DNA of 64,000 bases from an uncultured Erwinia sp. GTDB taxonomy: Bacteria; Pseudomonadota; Gammaproteobacteria; Enterobacterales; Enterobacteriaceae. The notes below the pieces were generated by a model. It searched no databases, had not been told where the DNA came from, and saw nothing but the letters and a program-made list of their open reading frames with translations. Numbering within the stretch: position 1 is the first letter of the stretch; the number at the start of each line of letters is the position of its first letter. The position numbers and the translations under genes were made by a program. Location of the stretch: contig CAJYIY010000100.1 of assembly GCA_913775305.1 (NCBI GenBank), positions 38,121 to 102,120 on the forward strand. The letters run 5' to 3'. Shown piece after piece: positions 30,060 through 41,694 of the stretch.

Positions 30060-31229
30060 ATGTCAGATACTATTGTGACGCCGTCGTCCGCATCACCGGT
30101 CAACGTCCTGCCAAAAAAAGATAAAATCAACCTGCTTGATCTGAACCGTCAGCAAATGCGCGAGTTCTTTACCAGTCTGGGTGAAAAACCGTTTCGCGCC
30201 GATCAGGTAATGAAGTGGATTTACCACTATTGCTGCGATGATTTCGACGAAATGACCGATATTAATAAGGTCTTTCGCAACAAGCTGAAAGAGCTGGCGG
30301 AAATCCGCGCGCCCGAGGTCGCAGAAGAACAGCGTTCGGCGGACGGCACCATCAAGTGGGCCATTCAGGTCGGTGGCCAGCAGGTTGAAACTGTTTATAT
30401 TCCTGAGAAAGATCGCGCCACGCTGTGTGTCTCCTCACAGGTAGGCTGTGCGCTTGAGTGTAAATTCTGCTCCACCGCACAGCAGGGCTTTAACCGCAAT
30501 CTGCGCGTTTCGGAAATTATTGGTCAGGTCTGGCGCGCCGCTAAAATCATCGGTGCGACGAAAGTGACCGGTTCGCGTCCTATCACCAACGTGGTGATGA
30601 TGGGCATGGGGGAACCGCTGTTGAACCTGACTAACGTTGTCCCGGCAATGGAAATCATGCTGGATGACTTCGGTTTTGGTCTGTCCAAACGTCGCGTCAC
30701 GCTGTCGACCTCCGGCGTAGTGCCTGCACTGGACAAACTCGGTGATATGATCGATGTGGCGCTGGCTATTTCCCTCCACGCCCCAAATGACACAATTCGT
30801 GACGAAATTGTTCCGATCAATAAAAAGTACAATATTGAGACGTTCCTGGGCGCGGTCAGCCGCTATATCAGTAAATCCAACGCTAACCAGGGGCGAGTGA
30901 CCATTGAGTACGTGATGCTCGATCACATCAATGACAGCACCGATAACGCTCATGAACTGGCTGCGCTGCTGAAAGACACGCCGTGTAAAATTAACCTGAT
31001 CCCCTGGAATCCCTTCCCGGGGGCACCGTATGGCCGTAGCTCTAACAGCCGCATCGACCGCTTCTCCAAGGTATTGATGGAATACGGTTTTACCACGATA
31101 GTGCGTAAAACGCGCGGTGATGATATCGATGCTGCCTGCGGCCAGCTGGCCGGTGATGTAATCGACAGAACCAAGCGTACGCTGAAAAAGAAAATGGCCG
31201 GTGAAGCTATCTCTGTGAAGGCGATCTGA
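30060..31229 (+). CDS. rlmN: dual-specificity RNA methyltransferase RlmN
   Basis: 389-residue radical-SAM enzyme that makes m2A2503 in 23S rRNA and m2A37 in tRNA. The [4Fe-4S] motif CALECKFC is at about residues 125-132, and the [11 protein letters not shown] motif and the methyl-carrying Cys near the C-terminus (DAACGQL) are present. It depends on Fe-S cluster supply, relevant to the missing isc genes. Start at 30060 as the first ATG after AGGCC. First of a run rlmN-pilW-rodZ-ispG-hisS-yfgM-bamB. Confidence 0.97.
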   Translation: MSDTIVTPSSASPVNVLPKKDKINLLDLNRQQMREFFTSLGEKPFRADQVMKWIYHYCCDDFDEMTDINKVFRNKLKELAEIRAPEVAEEQRSADGTIKWAIQVGGQQVETVYIPEKDRATLCVSSQVGCALECKFCSTAQQGFNRNLRVSEIIGQVWRAAKIIGATKVTGSRPITNVVMMGMGEPLLNLTNVVPAMEIMLDDFGFGLSKRRVTLSTSGVVPALDKLGDMIDVALAISLHAPNDTIRDEIVPINKKYNIETFLGAVSRYISKSNANQGRVTIEYVMLDHINDSTDNAHELAALLKDTPCKINLIPWNPFPGAPYGRSSNSRIDRFSKVLMEYGFTTIVRKTRGDDIDAACGQLAGDVIDRTKRTLKKKMAGEAISVKAI

Positions 31230-31327
31230 AAGCCGTTCTTTTTCAGTCATGAAACGCTGCCGCAGGCTGTTGACCACGGGCTGATTGACGTACCATAACG
31301 GTGTATCACAGCCCAGGGAGAGGCAGA

Positions 31328-32056
31328 ATGCGTATCAGGATGATGGCCGCGGCAGCCCTGCTGCTGGTGGGATGCCAGACGGCAGATCGGAACAGGTCAC
31401 TGGTTGAAACCCGGCTGCAGCTGGGTCTGGCTTATCTGGCGCGCGGTGAACTGGATGCCGCGCAGCGAAATCTGCAGCGGGCGTTGACGCTGGCGCCGAA
31501 TGATTATCGTACTCAGCTGGCTGAAGCTCGCTATCAGCAGCAGGCCGGCGACGATACGCTGGCCGCAAAGTACTATCATCGAGCGCTGACGCTGGCACCG
31601 CAAAACGGGTATGTGCTTAATAATTACGGTGCGTTTCTTTGCGGATTAGGGCAGTATGATGCGGCACAACGGCATTTCATTGAGGCAGCTGAAGATTCAG
31701 CCAATGGGGCTCATGCCGATAGCGTTGAAAATTCAGGCTACTGTTATCTGAATGCCGGGCAGCAAGAGAACGCGCGTAAGGCGCTGGCAGAAGCGGTGAC
31801 CGCCGATCCTGCCAAGGGAATGCCCATGCTGGCAGAAGCCGAAAGGCGATTTGGAAAAGGGAGGCGAGAAGATTCACGTCTCCTGTTAGAAATTTATCAA
31901 CACAGCTTCCCTGTTTCAGCGGAAAGTTTGTGGTTAGAGATTCGCTTCGCCGTGCAGGAAGGCCGTACTGCTGACGTTCAACATTTCGGGAGCCAACTTG
32001 CGCGATTTTTTCCACAATCGATACAGTACCAGCATTTTTTAGCTAATGAATACTGA
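31328..32056 (+). CDS. pilW: type IV pilus biogenesis/stability lipoprotein PilW
   Basis: 242 residues starting at 31328 after GGGAGAGG; a GTG at 31301 upstream would precede the ribosome-binding site. Signal peptide with lipobox LLVGC and then TPR repeats ([20 protein letters not shown] and following). PilW/PilF proteins pilot the secretin PilQ to the outer membrane. It overlaps rodZ by 11 bases. Whether pili are made cannot be judged from the window. E. coli lacks this gene at this place. Confidence 0.88.
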   Translation: MRIRMMAAAALLLVGCQTADRNRSLVETRLQLGLAYLARGELDAAQRNLQRALTLAPNDYRTQLAEARYQQQAGDDTLAAKYYHRALTLAPQNGYVLNNYGAFLCGLGQYDAAQRHFIEAAEDSANGAHADSVENSGYCYLNAGQQENARKALAEAVTADPAKGMPMLAEAERRFGKGRREDSRLLLEIYQHSFPVSAESLWLEIRFAVQEGRTADVQHFGSQLARFFPQSIQYQHFLANEY

Positions 32057-33047
32057 AGCCACTCAAGAAAAATCTAACGTAAATTCAACAGGCGAGCGCC
32101 TGCGTAGCGCCCGTGAGCAAATGGGCCTGACTCAGCAGAATATTGCTGAACGCCTCTGCCTGAAACTTTCCACTGTTCGCGATCTTGAAGAGGATAAGAC
32201 GCCGGCTGATCTGGCATCGACCTTCTTACGCGGCTACATCCGCTCGTATGCCCGTCTGGTTCACATACCGGAAGAGGACCTGCTGCCGATGATGGCAAAG
32301 CAGGCGCCGATCAGGGCGGCAAAAGTTGAGCCGATGCAGAGTTTTGCATTGGGTAAACGTCGTAAAAAGCGGGATGGCTGGTTAATGATCTTCACCTGGC
32401 TGGTGGTGTTCGTGGTTGTGGGCCTGACCGGTGCCTGGTGGTGGCAAAATCATAAAGCCGCACAGGACGATCTGGTGTCATTGTCCGATCAGAACAGCGC
32501 TGTCGGTGATGACAACAGCCAGGCCATTCAGCTGGAAGGCAGTGCTTCGGACGCTTCCTCACAGCCGCAGTCCTCTGAAGAGGGGGCCACGGCCCAGAGC
32601 GCACCCGCTGAAGCGGTAGAAAATAATGGCAACGCGGCGGCTGGCGCAGCGACCACGCCGGTTGCTTCCGCGCCTGCGGCGGCGGCTCAAGCTGACCAGA
32701 ATCAGTCCGAGGTTGTTTCGCCAGCCCAGGCATCGGTTGATAACACCACCGGCAGCCCGCTGCCTACAGCCAGCGCTGGCGTCAGCCAGCCTGCCGTCGA
32801 TCCGAATGCGCTGGTCATGAACTTCACCAAAGACTGCTGGCTGGAAGTAACGGATGCCGCGGGGAAAAAACTGTTCAGCGGAATTCAGCGTAGCGGTGGT
32901 AAACTCAGCCTTGCTGGCACCGCGCCTTACCGCTTGAAAATCGGTGCGCCAGCTGCAGTACAGATCCAGTACCAGGGTAATCCTGTCGATCTGAGTCGTT
33001 TTATCCGTACTAACCAGGTTGCTCGTCTGACAGTTGGTGCGCCATAA
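32046..33047 (+). CDS. rodZ: cytoskeleton protein RodZ
   Basis: 333 residues: N-terminal cytoplasmic helix-turn-helix (about 18-85) that binds MreB, basic juxtamembrane stretch, one membrane segment (about 113-131), a Ser/Ala/Gln-rich periplasmic linker and a C-terminal DUF4115 domain. Needed for rod shape. Overlaps pilW and sits upstream of ispG as in E. coli. Confidence 0.95.
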   Translation: MNTEATQEKSNVNSTGERLRSAREQMGLTQQNIAERLCLKLSTVRDLEEDKTPADLASTFLRGYIRSYARLVHIPEEDLLPMMAKQAPIRAAKVEPMQSFALGKRRKKRDGWLMIFTWLVVFVVVGLTGAWWWQNHKAAQDDLVSLSDQNSAVGDDNSQAIQLEGSASDASSQPQSSEEGATAQSAPAEAVENNGNAAAGAATTPVASAPAAAAQADQNQSEVVSPAQASVDNTTGSPLPTASAGVSQPAVDPNALVMNFTKDCWLEVTDAAGKKLFSGIQRSGGKLSLAGTAPYRLKIGAPAAVQIQYQGNPVDLSRFIRTNQVARLTVGAP

Positions 33048-33086
33048 CGCATCGTCTCTGGGCGCGAGCAATTGTGGAGAAAGAAT

Positions 33087-34208
33087 ATGCATAATGAAGC
33101 ACCCATTATCCGTCGCAAATCAAAACGCATTTACGTCGGCAAGGTGCCGGTGGGCGACGGCGCACCTATCGCCGTTCAGTCCATGACCAATACCAAGACC
33201 ACTGACGTGGCGGCGACAGTGGCTCAGATCAAAGCACTGGAGCGTGTCGGTGTTGATATCGTTCGCGTATCCGTGCCGACCATGGATGCGGCCGAAGCGT
33301 TTCGCCTCATTAAACAGCAGGTTAACGTTCCTCTGGTTGCCGACATTCATTTTGACTACCGCATCGCGTTAAAGGTCGCGGAGTATGGCGTCGACTGCCT
33401 GCGTATCAACCCGGGCAACATCGGTAACGAAGAGCGTATCCGTCAGGTGGTTGACTGCGCGCGGCACTATAACATTCCGATTCGTATTGGCGTGAACGGC
33501 GGATCGCTGGAAAAAGATCTGCAGGAAAAGTACGGTGAGCCAACGCCGCAGGCGCTGCTCGAATCGGCAATGCGCCATGTCGATCATCTCGATCGTCTCA
33601 ATTTCGATCAGTTTAAAGTCAGCGTAAAAGCCTCTGACGTTTTCCTTGCCGTCGAATCCTATCGCCTGCTGGCAAAGCAGATCGATCAGCCGCTGCACCT
33701 CGGAATTACCGAAGCGGGGGGCGCCCGTGCCGGGGCGGTTAAATCCGCAATAGGCCTGGGCCTGCTGCTGTCCGAGGGCATTGGCGATACGCTGCGTATT
33801 TCGCTGGCCGCCGACCCGATTGAAGAAGTGAAGGTCGGTTTCGATATCCTGAAATCCCTGCGCATTCGCTCACGCGGTATCAACTTTATCGCCTGCCCAA
33901 CCTGCTCCCGTCAGGAGTTTGACGTGATTGGCACGGTCAATGCGCTGGAAGAACGGCTGGAAGATATTATCACGCCGATGGATGTCTCCATTATTGGCTG
34001 CGTGGTCAACGGCCCCGGTGAGGCAACGGTCTCAACGATGGGGGTTACCGGCGGTAACAAGAAAAGCGGCTTTTATGAAGACGGTGTCCGACAGCGCGAC
34101 CGTCTTGATAACCATAATATGATCGACCAGCTGGAAGCGCGTATCCGTGCCAAGGCGGCAATACTTGATGAATCACGCCGTATCCAAATTCATCAGGTCG
34201 AGAAATAA
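33087..34208 (+). CDS. ispG: (E)-4-hydroxy-3-methylbut-2-enyl-diphosphate synthase (flavodoxin)
   Basis: 373-residue MEP-pathway enzyme converting MEcPP to HMBPP. Start at 33087 ([18 protein letters not shown]) as in E. coli; the ATG at 33072 is upstream of the conserved start. The [4Fe-4S] ligands lie in [10 protein letters not shown] and [11 protein letters not shown]. It is essential and Fe-S dependent, so a working assembly system other than Isc must exist. Complete. Confidence 0.97.
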   Translation: MHNEAPIIRRKSKRIYVGKVPVGDGAPIAVQSMTNTKTTDVAATVAQIKALERVGVDIVRVSVPTMDAAEAFRLIKQQVNVPLVADIHFDYRIALKVAEYGVDCLRINPGNIGNEERIRQVVDCARHYNIPIRIGVNGGSLEKDLQEKYGEPTPQALLESAMRHVDHLDRLNFDQFKVSVKASDVFLAVESYRLLAKQIDQPLHLGITEAGGARAGAVKSAIGLGLLLSEGIGDTLRISLAADPIEEVKVGFDILKSLRIRSRGINFIACPTCSRQEFDVIGTVNALEERLEDIITPMDVSIIGCVVNGPGEATVSTMGVTGGNKKSGFYEDGVRQRDRLDNHNMIDQLEARIRAKAAILDESRRIQIHQVEK

Positions 34209-34290
34209 ATTTATCGCGTCTGGCCCTTGCTGTTACCGTAAGTCAATTCTTTGGTCAGCATGCTGCCAGACACAAAAAATGGAAAATACA

Positions 34291-35568
34291 GTGGCGAAGA
34301 ATATCCAGGCCATTCGTGGCATGAATGATTACCTGCCAGCTGACACCGTTGTGTGGCAGCGCATTGAGCAGATCCTGAAGCAGGTGTTGGGCAGCTATGG
34401 CTTTAGCGAAATACGTCTGCCGATTGTAGAGCAAACCCCGTTGTTCAAACGCGCTATCGGTGAAGTGACCGACGTGGTTGAAAAAGAGATGTATACCTTT
34501 GACGATCGCAACGGTGAAAGCCTGACCCTGCGCCCGGAAGGCACCGCAGGCTGCGTGCGTGCAGGTATCGAACACGGTTTGCTGTACAACCAGGAACAGC
34601 GTCTTTGGTATATCGGACCGATGTTCCGCTACGAGCGCCCTCAAAAAGGCCGCTATCGTCAGTTCCATCAGATTGGTGCAGAAGTCTTTGGTCTGCAGGG
34701 CCCGGATATCGATGCCGAGCTGATCATGATGACCGCACGCTGGTGGAAAGCGCTGGGGATAGCTGAACACGTTAAGCTGGAGTTGAACTCCATTGGTTCG
34801 CTGGAAGCCCGCGCTCACTACCGTGATGCCCTGGTGGCGTTCCTGGAGCAGCATATTGATGTGCTCGATGAAGACTGCAAACGTCGCATGTATACGAATC
34901 CGCTGCGCGTGCTGGACAGCAAAAACCCGGATGTCCAGGCGCTGCTGAACAGTGCGCCTACGCTGGGCGATTACCTCGACGACGACTCCCGCGAGCATTT
35001 CAACGGTCTGTGTGCGCTGCTGGATGCTGCCGGTATCGCTTATACTGTCAACCAGCGCCTGGTGCGCGGCCTGGACTACTATAACCGCACCGTTTTCGAA
35101 TGGGTGACCACCAGCCTGGGTTCCCAGGGCACGGTTTGTGCCGGTGGGCGCTATGACGGACTGGTTGAGCAACTGGGCGGGCGTGCAACCCCTGCGGTTG
35201 GTTTCGCGATGGGTCTGGAGCGCCTTGTCCTGCTGGTGCAGGCCGTTAATCCAGAATTTGAACCGACGCGAATTGTTGATGTCTATCTTATCGCTTCGGG
35301 TCAGGGCGTGCAGTCAGCCGCCATGCTGCTGGCAGAACAACTGCGGGATGCACTGCCTGAGCTGAAGCTGATGACCAACTTTGGCGGCGGCAACTTCAAG
35401 AAGCAGTTTGCCCGGGCAGACAAATGGGGAGCCCGCATCGCTCTGGTTCTTGGTGAAGATGAAGTCGCCAACGGTCAGGTAGTGGTTAAAGATTTACGTA
35501 ACGGCGAACAACAAACTCTGGCGCAGCGTGATGCTGCAAACCTGCTGGCTGCAATGTCAGAGCGCTGA
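34291..35568 (+). CDS. hisS: histidyl-tRNA synthetase (housekeeping copy)
   Basis: 425 residues from the GTG at 34291 ([16 protein letters not shown]), the start used in E. coli; an ATG 12 bases upstream is possible. Class II motifs are intact: [12 protein letters not shown], motif 2 [16 protein letters not shown], the histidine motif [15 protein letters not shown] and motif 3 [12 protein letters not shown]. The anticodon-binding domain follows. It is the ordinary copy; two further HisRS-like genes lie at 39220 and 43422. Followed by yfgM with a 37-base gap. Confidence 0.97.
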   Translation: MAKNIQAIRGMNDYLPADTVVWQRIEQILKQVLGSYGFSEIRLPIVEQTPLFKRAIGEVTDVVEKEMYTFDDRNGESLTLRPEGTAGCVRAGIEHGLLYNQEQRLWYIGPMFRYERPQKGRYRQFHQIGAEVFGLQGPDIDAELIMMTARWWKALGIAEHVKLELNSIGSLEARAHYRDALVAFLEQHIDVLDEDCKRRMYTNPLRVLDSKNPDVQALLNSAPTLGDYLDDDSREHFNGLCALLDAAGIAYTVNQRLVRGLDYYNRTVFEWVTTSLGSQGTVCAGGRYDGLVEQLGGRATPAVGFAMGLERLVLLVQAVNPEFEPTRIVDVYLIASGQGVQSAAMLLAEQLRDALPELKLMTNFGGGNFKKQFARADKWGARIALVLGEDEVANGQVVVKDLRNGEQQTLAQRDAANLLAAMSER

Positions 35569-35605
35569 GCCTGAGCAAAAGCACGATTTTAAGGAGTAGG
35601 ACTGC

Positions 35606-36226
35606 GTGGAAGTGTATAGCAATGAAAACGAGCAGGTAGACGCGCTGAAAAATTTCTTTGCCCAGAATGGTAAAGCTCTGGTGGTCGGCGTGGTTCTGGG
35701 CGTAGGTGCTCTGGTCGGCTGGCGTTACTGGAGTAATCACCAGGATGGCGCATCGCGTGAAGTCTCTGCCGCGTATCAGCAGGTTTCCTCTGCGCTGGAT
35801 GCAAGCAAACCCGCAACGCTTGAAGCGGCGGCGAAGTTTGCCAGCGACAATAACAATACCTACGGTGCTCTGGCTTCTCTCGATCTGGCGAAACGTTATG
35901 TTGATAACAACCAGCTGGATAAAGCAGCCACTCAGCTGCAAAGCGGCCTGCAGGATGCAAAAGACGCTAACCTTCAGGCTGTACTGAATCTGCGCCTGGC
36001 ACGCATCCAGCTACAGCAGAAGCAGCCTGACTCCACGCTGAAAACGCTGGAAAGCATCAAAGGTGATGGCTGGGCGGCGATTGTCGCGGATATCCGCGGT
36101 GAAGCGCTGTTAAGCAAAGGCGATATTCAGGGCGCCCGCGAAGCGTGGAGCAAAGGCGTTGCTTCTGATGCGTCTTCGACGCTGAAAGAAATGCTGCAAA
36201 TGAAAATGAATAATCTGCCGGGTTAA
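35606..36226 (+). CDS. yfgM: YfgM, SecYEG-associated ancillary chaperone
   Basis: 206-residue single-pass inner-membrane protein (membrane segment about 23-40) with periplasmic TPR-like helices. E. coli YfgM binds PpiD at the Sec translocon and affects periplasmic chaperone traffic. GTG start at 35606 after AAGGAG. Same length as E. coli. Located between hisS and bamB as expected. Confidence 0.95.
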   Translation: MEVYSNENEQVDALKNFFAQNGKALVVGVVLGVGALVGWRYWSNHQDGASREVSAAYQQVSSALDASKPATLEAAAKFASDNNNTYGALASLDLAKRYVDNNQLDKAATQLQSGLQDAKDANLQAVLNLRLARIQLQQKQPDSTLKTLESIKGDGWAAIVADIRGEALLSKGDIQGAREAWSKGVASDASSTLKEMLQMKMNNLPG

Positions 36227-36330
36227 TCTCGTTTAGCCCCCCTGCTGGCGGCGTACTGCGCGGCTGCGGATCGGGTGTTAAATGTATAAGGCTCCAATAT
36301 TTGGCCTGAACAGGGCACAAGAGGGACTTC

Positions 36331-37512
36331 ATGGAATTGCGTAAGATACTTCTGCCGGGACTGATTTCAGTCACTTTACTCAGCGGATGTTCATGGTTTA
36401 GCGGCGAAGAAGATGTAGTTAAAATGTCACCGCTGCCGACCGTACAAAACCAGTTCACTCCGGAAAAAGTCTGGAGTACCTCGGTCGGTGACGGCGTGGG
36501 TGATTTCTACTCTAATCTCCACCCCGCCTGGGCTGACAGCACCGTTTATGCGGCCGACCGCCACGGTATTGTTAAAGCACTGAATTCGAGTGATGGTAAA
36601 GAGCAGTGGAAAGTTGACCTGTCAGAAAAGACCGGTTTCTTCTCCAGTAACCTGCCTGCGCTGCTCTCCGGTGGCCTGACCGTCGATGGCGCTCATGTCT
36701 ATATCGGTAGCGAACGCGGCCAGGTTTACGCATTAAACACCAGTGACGGCAGTGTTGCCTGGCAGACCAAAGCCGCCGGAGAAGTTCTCTCGCGTCCAGT
36801 GGTCAGTGATGGCCTGGTGCTGGTACATACCAGCAACGGCATGCTGCAGGGACTGGATCAGTCAAGCGGTGTGGTGAAATGGTCAGTCAACCTTGACGTG
36901 CCTGCCCTGAGCCTGCGCGGCGAGTCTGCTCCGGCTACCGCGTTTGGTGCAGCAATTGTTGGCGGTGATAACGGTCGCGTCAGCGCAGTTATTTTGAACC
37001 AGGGCCAGATTATCTGGCAGCAGCGTATCTCCCAGCCAAGCGGTGCGACCGAAATCGATCGTCTGTCTGACGTGGATACCACCCCGGTTATCGTCAACGG
37101 CGTTGTGTATGCGCTGGCCTACAACGGTAACCTTACCGCCATGGATCTGCGTTCCGGCCAGATCCTGTGGAAACGCGAAATCGGTTCTGTTCACGATATG
37201 ATCGTCGACGGTGGACGTATTTATCTGGTCGATCAGGACGATCGCGTTATCGCACTGAGCACTGAAGGTGGCGTTTCTATCTGGCGTCAGAGCGATTTGC
37301 TGCACCGTAACCTGACCTCACCCGTGCTGTATAACGGTTATCTGGTGGTGGGCGACAGTGAAGGGTATCTGCACTGGCTCAATACCGACGATGGCCGCTT
37401 TGTTGCCCAGCAGAAAGTAGACAGCTCAGGCTTCCAGACCGAACCGGTGGTGGCCAGCGATAAACTGCTGATTCAGAGTAAAGACGGAGAGGTTTACGCG
37501 TTTACGCGCTAA
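36331..37512 (+). CDS. bamB: outer membrane assembly factor BamB
   Basis: 393-residue lipoprotein (lipobox LLSGC, Cys20) forming an eight-blade beta-propeller with PQQ-like repeats (for example ALNSSDGKEQWKVDL). Component of the BAM complex that inserts outer-membrane beta-barrels. Start at 36331; order yfgM-bamB-der is conserved. Confidence 0.97.
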   Translation: MELRKILLPGLISVTLLSGCSWFSGEEDVVKMSPLPTVQNQFTPEKVWSTSVGDGVGDFYSNLHPAWADSTVYAADRHGIVKALNSSDGKEQWKVDLSEKTGFFSSNLPALLSGGLTVDGAHVYIGSERGQVYALNTSDGSVAWQTKAAGEVLSRPVVSDGLVLVHTSNGMLQGLDQSSGVVKWSVNLDVPALSLRGESAPATAFGAAIVGGDNGRVSAVILNQGQIIWQQRISQPSGATEIDRLSDVDTTPVIVNGVVYALAYNGNLTAMDLRSGQILWKREIGSVHDMIVDGGRIYLVDQDDRVIALSTEGGVSIWRQSDLLHRNLTSPVLYNGYLVVGDSEGYLHWLNTDDGRFVAQQKVDSSGFQTEPVVASDKLLIQSKDGEVYAFTR

Positions 37513-37684
37513 TTTCCCTCTGGTTAACGTTATATAGCGGCTCCTGCTTATTCAGGGGCCGTTTCGTTTTTCTCCTGGCGTGGTATCCTTACGCCATTGT
37601 CCTGAGCCCTGCGGCGGAAAAATCTGTCTGACGCAGAGAATAGTATTCGCAGCCAGGCGTAATTTTCAGTTATGAGGCTTCATT

Positions 37685-39190
37685 ATGGTACCTGTGGTCG
37701 CGCTGGTCGGGCGTCCCAATGTGGGAAAATCCACCCTTTTTAACCGTTTAACGCGCACGCGAGATGCGCTGGTGGCGGATTTCCCCGGACTTACCCGGGA
37801 TCGCAAATATGGTCGTGCCGAAATCGAAGGTCGCGAGTTTATTTGTATCGATACCGGGGGTATTGACGGGACCGAAGAGGGCGTGGAAACGCGTATGGCG
37901 GAGCAGTCGCTGCTGGCGATTGAAGAAGCCGACGTTGTACTGTTTATGGTGGATGCCCGCGCAGGCTTAATGCCTGCCGATACGGCGATTGCTAACCATC
38001 TGCGTTCGCGCGAAAAGCCCACCTTCCTCGTCGCTAACAAGACCGACGGTCTGGATGCCGATGCAGCGGTACTGGATTTCTGGTCGCTGGGTCTGGGTGA
38101 AATTCATCCGATCGCTGCCTCACACGGGCGCGGCGTCACCAGCCTGTTGGAGATGGTACTGCTGCCGTGGATGGATAACGTCGATCCGCGTGAAGTGACC
38201 GAAGAGGAAGAAAACGCCGCCTATTGGGCTGAGCTGGAGCGTAAAGAGGCGAAAGCGCGCGGCGAAACGGTAGAAGACGAAAAAGAAGAGGAAGATGACT
38301 TCAACCCGCTGGATCTGCCGATCAAGCTGGCGATCGTGGGGCGTCCTAACGTTGGTAAATCAACGCTGACCAACCGTATCCTCGGTGAAGATCGCGTTGT
38401 GGTTTACGATATGCCGGGTACCACCCGTGACAGTATCTATATCCCGATGGAGCGCGATGGTCGTGAATATATCCTGATCGACACCGCTGGCGTGCGCAAG
38501 CGGGGGAAAGTGACGGATACCGTTGAGAAGTTCTCGGTGATCAAGACCCTGCAGGCGATTGAAGATGCTAATGTGGTGATGCTGGTGATCGATGCCCAGC
38601 TGGGCATCTCGGATCAGGATCTGTCGCTGCTGGGCTTCATTCTTAACAGCGGTCGTTCGCTGGTAATTGTGGTGAACAAGTGGGACGGCCTGAGCCAGGA
38701 AGTCCGTGACGAAGTGAAAGAGACGCTGGACTTCCGGCTGGGCTTTATCGACTTTGCCCGCGTGCACTTTATCTCCGCGCTGCACGGCAGTGGGGTGGGC
38801 AACCTGTTTGAATCCGTCACCGAAGCCTATGACTGCTCAACCCGTCGCGTCAATACCTCAATGCTGACGCGCATTATGAATATGGCCGCTGACGATCACC
38901 AGCCGCCGATGGTGCGTGGCCGTCGCGTTAAGCTGAAATATGCTCATGCCGGTGGTTACAACCCCCCCATCGTGGTAATCCACGGCAACCAGGTTAAGGA
39001 TCTGCCGGATTCCTATAAGCGCTATCTGATGAACTACTTCCGTCGTTCACTGGAAGTGATGGGGACGCCAATCCGTATTCAGTTTAAAGAGGGTGAGAAC
39101 CCGTTTGAAGGCAAACGCAACCTGCTGACGCCTAACCAGCTGCGCAAGCGCAAACGCCTGCTCAGTCACTTGAAAAAGAATAAGCGTTAA
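37685..39190 (+). CDS. der: ribosome biogenesis GTPase Der (EngA)
   Basis: 501-residue protein with two tandem GTPase domains, each with a G1 loop GRPNVGKST (about 8-16 and 220-228), an acidic linker ([10 protein letters not shown]) and a C-terminal KH-like domain. Works in 50S subunit maturation. It is the last conserved gene before the accessory block and ends at a strong terminator. Confidence 0.98.
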   Translation: MVPVVALVGRPNVGKSTLFNRLTRTRDALVADFPGLTRDRKYGRAEIEGREFICIDTGGIDGTEEGVETRMAEQSLLAIEEADVVLFMVDARAGLMPADTAIANHLRSREKPTFLVANKTDGLDADAAVLDFWSLGLGEIHPIAASHGRGVTSLLEMVLLPWMDNVDPREVTEEEENAAYWAELERKEAKARGETVEDEKEEEDDFNPLDLPIKLAIVGRPNVGKSTLTNRILGEDRVVVYDMPGTTRDSIYIPMERDGREYILIDTAGVRKRGKVTDTVEKFSVIKTLQAIEDANVVMLVIDAQLGISDQDLSLLGFILNSGRSLVIVVNKWDGLSQEVRDEVKETLDFRLGFIDFARVHFISALHGSGVGNLFESVTEAYDCSTRRVNTSMLTRIMNMAADDHQPPMVRGRRVKLKYAHAGGYNPPIVVIHGNQVKDLPDSYKRYLMNYFRRSLEVMGTPIRIQFKEGENPFEGKRNLLTPNQLRKRKRLLSHLKKNKR

Positions 39191-39220
39191 TAAAAAGGGG
39201 CCTGACGGCCCCTTTTTTTT
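39191..39220. terminator. terminator between der and the second hisS
   Basis: AAAAAGGGGCC-TGAC-GGCCCCTTTTTTTT, with tracts on both sides, between convergent genes. It marks the border of core and accessory DNA. Confidence 0.92.
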
Positions 39221-40494
39221 CAGTCCACCGAGGCCTTGACGGGCCTGTTAGCCAGTTTTTTCCAGATTTCATCTGGCCTCATGGTTTCCTGTAAATTAGC
39301 CTTGAGATCCCAAAGCCCCGTCCGGTTATCGGCATTCAGCGTCACAATAAACCGGCAACCTGTTTTCAGGGCATTGGAATGCTGACGTTTGATTTTGGCT
39401 CCGGTGAAATCACTGAGAACTTTGAACTCAGGAAGATGCCGTCGTAGCTGGTCTGCCAGAAGCAGCGCGTCGATGTTCTGCCCGGGGTCCTCATAGGTGA
39501 CAACAATATCGGGATGATTGCTGACATGACCGGTTGCTCCCACGGTTTCCAGCAGCAGCAGCAGGCGTTCAACGCCAATGGCAAAGCCGGAAGCAGGTAA
39601 GGTTTTATGGCTGAACAGTTCGACCAGTCCGTCATACCGCCCTCCGCCGCAGATTGTACCCTGTGACCCCAGTTCATCGGTTATCCACTCAAATACCGTG
39701 CGGGTGTAGTAATCCAGACCCCGGACCAGACGAGGGTTGATGGTATAGCTGATACCGGCACTGTCCAGCAGGCGGCACAGCTCCTCAAAGTGCTGACGCG
39801 ACTCATCGCCCAGATAGTCGAGGAGTTTAGGCGCTGATTCGATCATGCTCTGCATCTCCGGATTTTTACTGTCGAGGATCCGTAGCGGATTACTCTGCAA
39901 ACGTAGCAGGCTATCCTCATCCAGTAACTCGCGATGCTGCTCGAAATAGCTCACCAGCTGCTTACGATGCTCATGCCGTTCCGGAAGTGTGCCGAGTGAA
40001 TTAATCTCCAGCCGTACGAAACGATCTACTTTCAGTGCCTTAAAGATATCGTTAGCCATATAGATCAGCTCAGCATCGATATCAGCACCGGGCATGCCAA
40101 AGGTTTCCACACCGAACTGGGTAAACTGGCGCAGCCTGCCTTTTTGTGGCCGCTCATAGCGAAACATCGGTCCCTGATACCACAGACGTTGCGTACTGTT
40201 GTAACACATATTGTTTTCAATAATGGTTCTTACGCAGCCGCTGGTTCCCTCCGGCCGGAGGGTAATATGTTCGCCGCTTTTATCGAGGAAGTTATACATC
40301 TCCTTTGAAACGATATCTGTCGATTCACCGATAGCACGTTCAAACAGCGAAACGGGTTCCAGAATGGGCAGCCGAATTTCCTGATAACCGTAGCGCCAGG
40401 TGATACCTCTGACCTGACTCTCCAGCCACTGCCAGACGGGCGCTTCTTCGGGCAGAATGGTTCGCATTCCTCTGATTGCCTGAATTTTACTCAT
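39220..40494 (-). CDS. second histidyl-tRNA synthetase, in the histidine decarboxylase operon
   Basis: 424 residues from 40494 (MSKIQAIRGM), 6 bases after AGGGA; an ATG two codons earlier abuts the ribosome-binding site. All catalytic motifs are intact: [40 protein letters not shown] and GFAIGVERLLLL. The anticodon-binding domain is more divergent from hisS. It is last in the operon antiporter-hdc-hisRS, with 28 bases after hdc. An accessory hisRS is a known companion of hdc in lactic acid bacteria and in Morganella, perhaps to keep tRNA-His charged when Hdc drains histidine, or as a sensor. It looks active rather than decayed. Confidence 0.9.
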   Translation of the reverse strand: MSKIQAIRGMRTILPEEAPVWQWLESQVRGITWRYGYQEIRLPILEPVSLFERAIGESTDIVSKEMYNFLDKSGEHITLRPEGTSGCVRTIIENNMCYNSTQRLWYQGPMFRYERPQKGRLRQFTQFGVETFGMPGADIDAELIYMANDIFKALKVDRFVRLEINSLGTLPERHEHRKQLVSYFEQHRELLDEDSLLRLQSNPLRILDSKNPEMQSMIESAPKLLDYLGDESRQHFEELCRLLDSAGISYTINPRLVRGLDYYTRTVFEWITDELGSQGTICGGGRYDGLVELFSHKTLPASGFAIGVERLLLLLETVGATGHVSNHPDIVVTYEDPGQNIDALLLADQLRRHLPEFKVLSDFTGAKIKRQHSNALKTGCRFIVTLNADNRTGLWDLKANLQETMRPDEIWKKLANRPVKASVD

Positions 40495-40522
40495 TTTCAT
40501 TCCCTTACATGGCAACAGCGCT

Positions 40523-41659
40523 TTATGCTGCGTTAACCTGCCTGTCGGCGATAACATCGTCAATCAGTTTGTCGATTTGGCTGGCGTCCAGATGATGAGC
40601 CGTGACGATCAGGTGAGCGATATCACCGGAGGTTGCCAGACAGTGTTTTTTCCAGACCGCTTCAGAAGGGCAGGGAAAGACGACGGTGATGGAGTTTCTG
40701 TTGCGCCATGCATTGATGCCCGCCTTCTGAAAGCGTTCCACGGCGTACTCGGCCAGGTTCAGGCAGCGTTCAATACGACGTACCCAGGCTTCATGGCTGT
40801 GACTGCGAACGGCTTCCCACATCATCAGCGGGGTATGTCCGTTACGTGAACCTGAAATGGTTTTATCGTGAGCAGAGATATAATCGATCTCAACGGAGAT
40901 CCGGTCGACGTTTTTCTTCTTGGCGACCACGATGCCACAGGGGATCGGCGAACCGATCATTTTGTGGCCGGAAACGCCGATGGAATCAATACCGTCAGCA
41001 AAAGAATAGGCCTGCGGGTCATCCACGAAAGGCAGGATCATCCCGCTCAGCGCCGCATCTGCGTGAAGGTAATAATCCTCGCGCTGGAAACCAGCGTCTT
41101 TCAGCCGCTGCTGAATCAGTGCGATATCATCAATCGCCCCACGCACGGTAGTCCCGATGTTGGCAAAGATAATCGGATGTTTTTCATTGTCGCGGGCAAT
41201 TTTATTCATCAAATCGTCGTAATCCACTTCACCATTTGGCAGTGATTCCACCACGCTGGATTTGATCCTCAGCAGCTTGACGATCTTCGCGACGGAATAA
41301 TGGGTGTCTTTGGAGTAATAAAGCGTTCCGTCAGGGAAAATTTCACGGCCAAGATAACAACCGAACATATTGCTTTCGGTCCCGCCGTTGGTGATATATC
41401 CCCAGCTTTCCGCAAAAGGAATTTTGAACAGCGTGGCGAAATACTCCATAACTTCCTTTTCAAATTCGAACGAATTTAACAGGTAATTGCAATATTCACC
41501 CCAGTCACCGCAGTTATTAATGGAGAAGCGCATAAAACGTTCGAGGTTAGTGTAATCAAAATCTGCCGACTCTGGATAACCCAGGTTGAAGTATTGGTTC
41601 TTAACACAATGTGACCAGAATGCATCCAGTTTGTTTTGGTTTTCAATTGACAGCGTCAT
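40523..41659 (-). CDS. hdc: PLP-dependent histidine decarboxylase
   Basis: 378 residues, the length of the Morganella/Klebsiella-type enzyme, and very similar to it throughout ([29 protein letters not shown]). It converts histidine to histamine and CO2, using up a proton. PLP-Lys233 and the ring-stacking His120 (DTHYSVAKI) are present. Start at 41659 (MTLSIENQ), 9 bases after AAGGA; an ATG three codons earlier touches the ribosome-binding site. The antiporter upstream and accessory HisRS downstream complete a histamine-forming, probably acid-resistance locus. Rare in Erwiniaceae as far as I know, so acquisition by transfer is likely. Confidence 0.96.
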   Translation of the reverse strand: MTLSIENQNKLDAFWSHCVKNQYFNLGYPESADFDYTNLERFMRFSINNCGDWGEYCNYLLNSFEFEKEVMEYFATLFKIPFAESWGYITNGGTESNMFGCYLGREIFPDGTLYYSKDTHYSVAKIVKLLRIKSSVVESLPNGEVDYDDLMNKIARDNEKHPIIFANIGTTVRGAIDDIALIQQRLKDAGFQREDYYLHADAALSGMILPFVDDPQAYSFADGIDSIGVSGHKMIGSPIPCGIVVAKKKNVDRISVEIDYISAHDKTISGSRNGHTPLMMWEAVRSHSHEAWVRRIERCLNLAEYAVERFQKAGINAWRNRNSITVVFPCPSEAVWKKHCLATSGDIAHLIVTAHHLDASQIDKLIDDVIADRQVNAA

Positions 41660-41694
41660 TGTATTCATTCCTTTTTGATTGAGAACGGTTTAAA

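Noticed and set aside
39220..40494. Second HisRS as HisZ (regulatory subunit)
   Set aside because: HisZ lacks synthetase motifs; this protein has intact motif 2, RGLDYY and motif 3, so a working synthetase is more likely.
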